Source: Anaerolineales bacterium (lineage in GTDB: Bacteria > Chloroflexota > Anaerolineae > 4572-78 > J111). From it: a stretch of DNA of 64,000 nt. The position numbers were made by a program, and so were the translations under genes. The notes under the pieces were generated by a model. That model did not search any database, was not told the origin of the DNA, and was given only the letters and a program-made list of their open reading frames with translations. The DNA lies in the NCBI GenBank assembly GCA_015075405.1, contig JABTUK010000006.1, positions 248,001 through 312,000 of the forward strand. Direction: 5' to 3'. Positions 61,596 through 64,000 of the stretch are shown piece by piece (within the stretch, counting starts at the first letter, position 1; each line of letters opens with the position of its first letter).

Positions 61596-63122
61596 ATGAT
61601 TTCACACGCCGTCTCTACGGAGTTGATGCATACGATTTCTCGTCAATTTAACACCTCGTTGGATTTAGATGAGGTGATGGGCCAGGTTTTGCGGCTGACG
61701 GTTGAAGCCACAAAAGCTACTCACGGCAGTTTGTTCTTATTGGATGAGCAGGGCCGGGTAAGCCGCTATATTTTGGCCCGACCCGAGCAAGCGCCCGAAA
61801 TATCGCCGCATAATCTTGAAAAAGTAATGGCCGAGGGCCTGGTGGGCTGGGTTTACCAGCAGCAGCAGGGCATGCTGCTGGATAACATTGCAACCCATCA
61901 CCGCTGGGTGAAATTCCCGGATGACGCCGAGACTCATTCGGCCCTGGCGGCCCCTTTGTTACACCAGAACCGGGTTAACGGAGTGCTGGTTTTGCGCCAC
62001 GAGCAGCCCCATTATTTTGATGAGTCGCATCTGTCGCTTGTCACCGGGATTGCCGGACAGGCGGCTATTGCGGTGGAAAATGCCCGGCTGTTTAGCCAGA
62101 TCAGGCACGAGCGTGAAACTTTGGACGCGCTTATTACCGGGATGCCCAACCCTGTTTTGGTGATTGATGCTGAGGAAAAAATTATCTTCACCAACGCGGC
62201 GGGCCGGCAGTTGCTGGCCTTAACCCAGGTGGACCACCCGGCGCTGGCAAGCGTGGAGGGCGGGCTTATCCTTAAAGCCGCCCTCAAAGAATTGAACCAG
62301 AACTCAACCTCCTCGACTCGCGAAATCCCCTGGTCTGACGGGCGCATCTTTAACCTTTCGCTTAATCACGTCGCCCGGCTGGGTACGGTGCTCACCTTAA
62401 ACGACATTACCGAACTGAAAAGATTGGATGAGTTGAAATCTGCCTTTGTCGAGACAGTTTCACACGATTTACGCAACCCTCTGGCCACAATCCAGGGTTT
62501 TGCCATGCTGTTAGAAATGGAAAACCTGTCGGAACGAGGTCGCTCTAACCTGAGCGGCCTGCTGCAAGGCGTGGCTCAGATTCAGAATTTGATCCAGAAT
62601 TTGCTCGATCTGGCCCGGATCGGAGCCAAGATGGATGAACAGATTGAGCCCTGCGACCTGACCGAAATTGCCGAAGATGTACTGGGCGGGTTTGAACTGC
62701 AACTGGCTGAAAAGGAAATGACCCTGGTGGCCGATCTGCCGGCTGAGCTACCCTGGGTCTTGGGTAATGACCTGCGCCTATCCCAAGTGGTGGCCAATCT
62801 GGTCAGCAATGCGGTCAAATATACACCCAAGGGCGGGCGCATTACTGTCGGGTTGAGCTATGAAGATGGAGAAATCCGGCTGGCGGTATCCGACACCGGG
62901 CCAGGCATTCCCCCCGAAGAACAAGACCAGATTTTTGAAAGATTCTACCGGGTGCCGATGATGGAAAATTCGGAATGGATCGAAGGCACCGGGCTGGGCC
63001 TGTCCATTGTTAAAGCTATTATCGAGGGGTATGGGGGCAGGGTGTGGGTGGAAAGCGAAATGGGCGTGGGCAGCACCTTTATCTGTACCTTGCCCGCTCT
63101 GCCTGACATGCCAGAGGAGTAG
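61596..63122 (+). CDS. Soluble GAF-PAS histidine kinase
   Basis: 508 residues with no membrane segment. GAF (about 16-165; LFLLDEQGRVSRYILARPEQ), PAS (about 172-270; LITGMPNPVLVIDAEEKIIF), HisKA with a normal H box (VSHDLRNPLATIQGFAMLLE, His290) and HATPase (about 395-505; LVSNAVKYTPKGG, SDTGPGIPPEEQDQIFERFY, GTGLGLSIVKAI). It is therefore a cytoplasmic sensor. No response regulator is adjacent. The stop is 4 bases before the GTG of the next gene, so the two may be co-transcribed. The start ATG 61596 lacks a strong ribosome site. Confidence 0.92.
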   Translation: MISHAVSTELMHTISRQFNTSLDLDEVMGQVLRLTVEATKATHGSLFLLDEQGRVSRYILARPEQAPEISPHNLEKVMAEGLVGWVYQQQQGMLLDNIATHHRWVKFPDDAETHSALAAPLLHQNRVNGVLVLRHEQPHYFDESHLSLVTGIAGQAAIAVENARLFSQIRHERETLDALITGMPNPVLVIDAEEKIIFTNAAGRQLLALTQVDHPALASVEGGLILKAALKELNQNSTSSTREIPWSDGRIFNLSLNHVARLGTVLTLNDITELKRLDELKSAFVETVSHDLRNPLATIQGFAMLLEMENLSERGRSNLSGLLQGVAQIQNLIQNLLDLARIGAKMDEQIEPCDLTEIAEDVLGGFELQLAEKEMTLVADLPAELPWVLGNDLRLSQVVANLVSNAVKYTPKGGRITVGLSYEDGEIRLAVSDTGPGIPPEEQDQIFERFYRVPMMENSEWIEGTGLGLSIVKAIIEGYGGRVWVESEMGVGSTFICTLPALPDMPEE

Positions 63123-63126
63123 GCCA

Positions 63127-64000
63127 GTGATTCGGGTCTCCCAGGCGCAAACGGCTGCCTTTATTTTGACCAAAAATTACCTGGCCGGCCCCAAAGCGCC
63201 TCACCTGCTCGGCCTGGTCAATGATCTGGTCGCCCTGCCCGGCGAGCCGACCCTCACCCCTTTTGTAGCGGCTTCCGCCCGGCTGATCCACTTTAGCCCC
63301 ACCGACCTCCTCGACGCTCTCTACCGACAGCGAACCCTCATCAAGAGCTTGCTCATGCGCAGCGCCAGCGCCCTTGTGCCCGTCGAGCGCTACCTGCTCT
63401 TCCATGCTGCGACCGCCCGCCAGCGTAATCAGGATTTTAACAGTGAATTTCGGCTGTGGGGTCTCGATAACAGTGAGGTCGAAGCCGTAGAAAAAGGGAT
63501 TCTGGCCGGGGATGATTGGCCGGCCACGGCCGAGGCTATTGTCGCCCGCCTCCCATCGTCGCTGGTGCGCCCCTTGAGCCAGACCAGCCGGGGTGGGCGA
63601 GTGAGCACGACCAGCACAGTGGCCCTGGTTTTGCGCTGGTTGGCGGCCAGAGGGGTACTGGCGGTGAGCCAGGAAAACCCGGCCGGTCTGGTTTACGCCC
63701 CATTCCATTATTGGTATCCTAACCTCGATCTTTCGGCTGCGCCGGGTGAGGCCGAAGCCCAGGCCGCCCTGGTCCAGGCTTATCTGGCCGCCTTTGGCCC
63801 GGCTACCGAAGCCGACATTAGCTTCTGGACCGGCTTTGGCAAAAGCGAAACCGCCCGCGCCGTGGGTGCTTTGGCCGCTAAAACTACCCTGACCATGGTT
63901 GAAGGCATCCCCGGCATGCTGCTGTTGTTGAAAGATCAGGCCGCCGCCTTGTCCTCCACCCAGCCGCCTTCGCTGCCTGCAGTCAATTTTTTGCCGGCCG
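63127..64000 (+). CDS. Winged-helix DNA-binding protein, PF06224 (HTH_42) type, N-terminal part
   Basis: Starts at GTG 63127 and stays open to the window end (291 codons seen). The features SLLMRSASALVPVERYLLFH, WPATAEAIVARLPSSLVRPL and the WTGFGKSE segment (SFWTGFGKSETARAVGALAA) match the YcaQ/AlkX-like family, some members of which are DNA glycosylases that unhook interstrand crosslinks. The characteristic catalytic Gln/Glu motif cannot be judged from this part. It is directly behind the soluble kinase gene. Confidence 0.7.
   Translation, partial: MIRVSQAQTAAFILTKNYLAGPKAPHLLGLVNDLVALPGEPTLTPFVAASARLIHFSPTDLLDALYRQRTLIKSLLMRSASALVPVERYLLFHAATARQRNQDFNSEFRLWGLDNSEVEAVEKGILAGDDWPATAEAIVARLPSSLVRPLSQTSRGGRVSTTSTVALVLRWLAARGVLAVSQENPAGLVYAPFHYWYPNLDLSAAPGEAEAQAALVQAYLAAFGPATEADISFWTGFGKSETARAVGALAAKTTLTMVEGIPGMLLLLKDQAAALSSTQPPSLPAVNFLPA

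Overview
The window reads as chromosomal DNA of an uncultured Chloroflexota bacterium, most likely of the Anaerolineae type. This is inference from gene content: a B12-dependent ribonucleotide reductase with NrdR, DUF2723 and GT39-like membrane enzymes, large HTH-ATPase-TPR regulators, an LCP protein, hybrid GAF/PAS histidine kinases, and a very high density of short tandem and inverted repeats. No rRNA, tRNA, CRISPR array, transposase or prophage gene was seen.

Layout. 1-8.6 kb is a phosphate (Pho) locus on the minus strand: sensor kinase, response regulator, two small unknown genes, then pstS, pstC, pstA and the start of pstB. Two four-repeat TTAACA-type boxes with an exact 11-bp period lie before the small genes and before pstS. 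PstA carries a phosphate-binding domain whose halves are in the reverse order from PstS. 8.6-20.7 kb holds a heme-O-synthase remnant, an LCP protein, a second kinase, a Rieske fusion protein, three membrane or envelope genes and an S41 protease. 20.8-30.5 kb holds an ABC-class ATPase, a TerB/zinc-ribbon protein, a MazF-type pair, a HipA-like/DUF3037 pair, a PIG-L deacetylase, an MFS exporter and grpE-dnaJ.

30.7-56.2 kb is a large catabolic region. One set of genes occurs twice: a Rieske oxygenase alpha subunit, a GcvT-like THF-dependent protein, and two different PYROXD2/CrtI-like FAD oxidoreductases. Copy A (30.7-39.1 kb) comes with an IclR regulator. Copy B (49.0-56.1 kb) follows an acyl-CoA dehydrogenase. 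Between the copies lie a class III aminotransferase, an ADP-forming acyl-CoA synthetase and an Lrp-type regulator. A Glu in place of the usual bridging Asp in both Rieske proteins, plus the GcvT proteins, suggests oxidative N-demethylation of a quaternary or tertiary amine. The substrate is unknown. Inside this region, an HTH-ATPase-TPR regulator is divergent from a small exported protein with three copies of a DxDIGL(L/M)(E/D)F motif, and three 12-bp-spaced GGGTCAC repeats lie between them: a candidate peptide-signalling system.

56.5-64 kb holds a HAD phosphatase, nrdJ, a GIY-YIG protein, nrdR, a leader-like region with a Trp-rich micro-ORF and a NrdR-box-like site, a third kinase, and the start of a winged-helix protein.

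A second theme runs through the window: short tandem repeats, mostly 7-bp units, arranged as hairpins between genes. They also sit in frame inside at least six genes, supply stop codons to others, and in one case join a YtxH-like segment to an oxidoreductase. Several gene remnants (ctaB, sulfite oxidase, S23-type four-helix protein, DUF433) mark a genome with active turnover.
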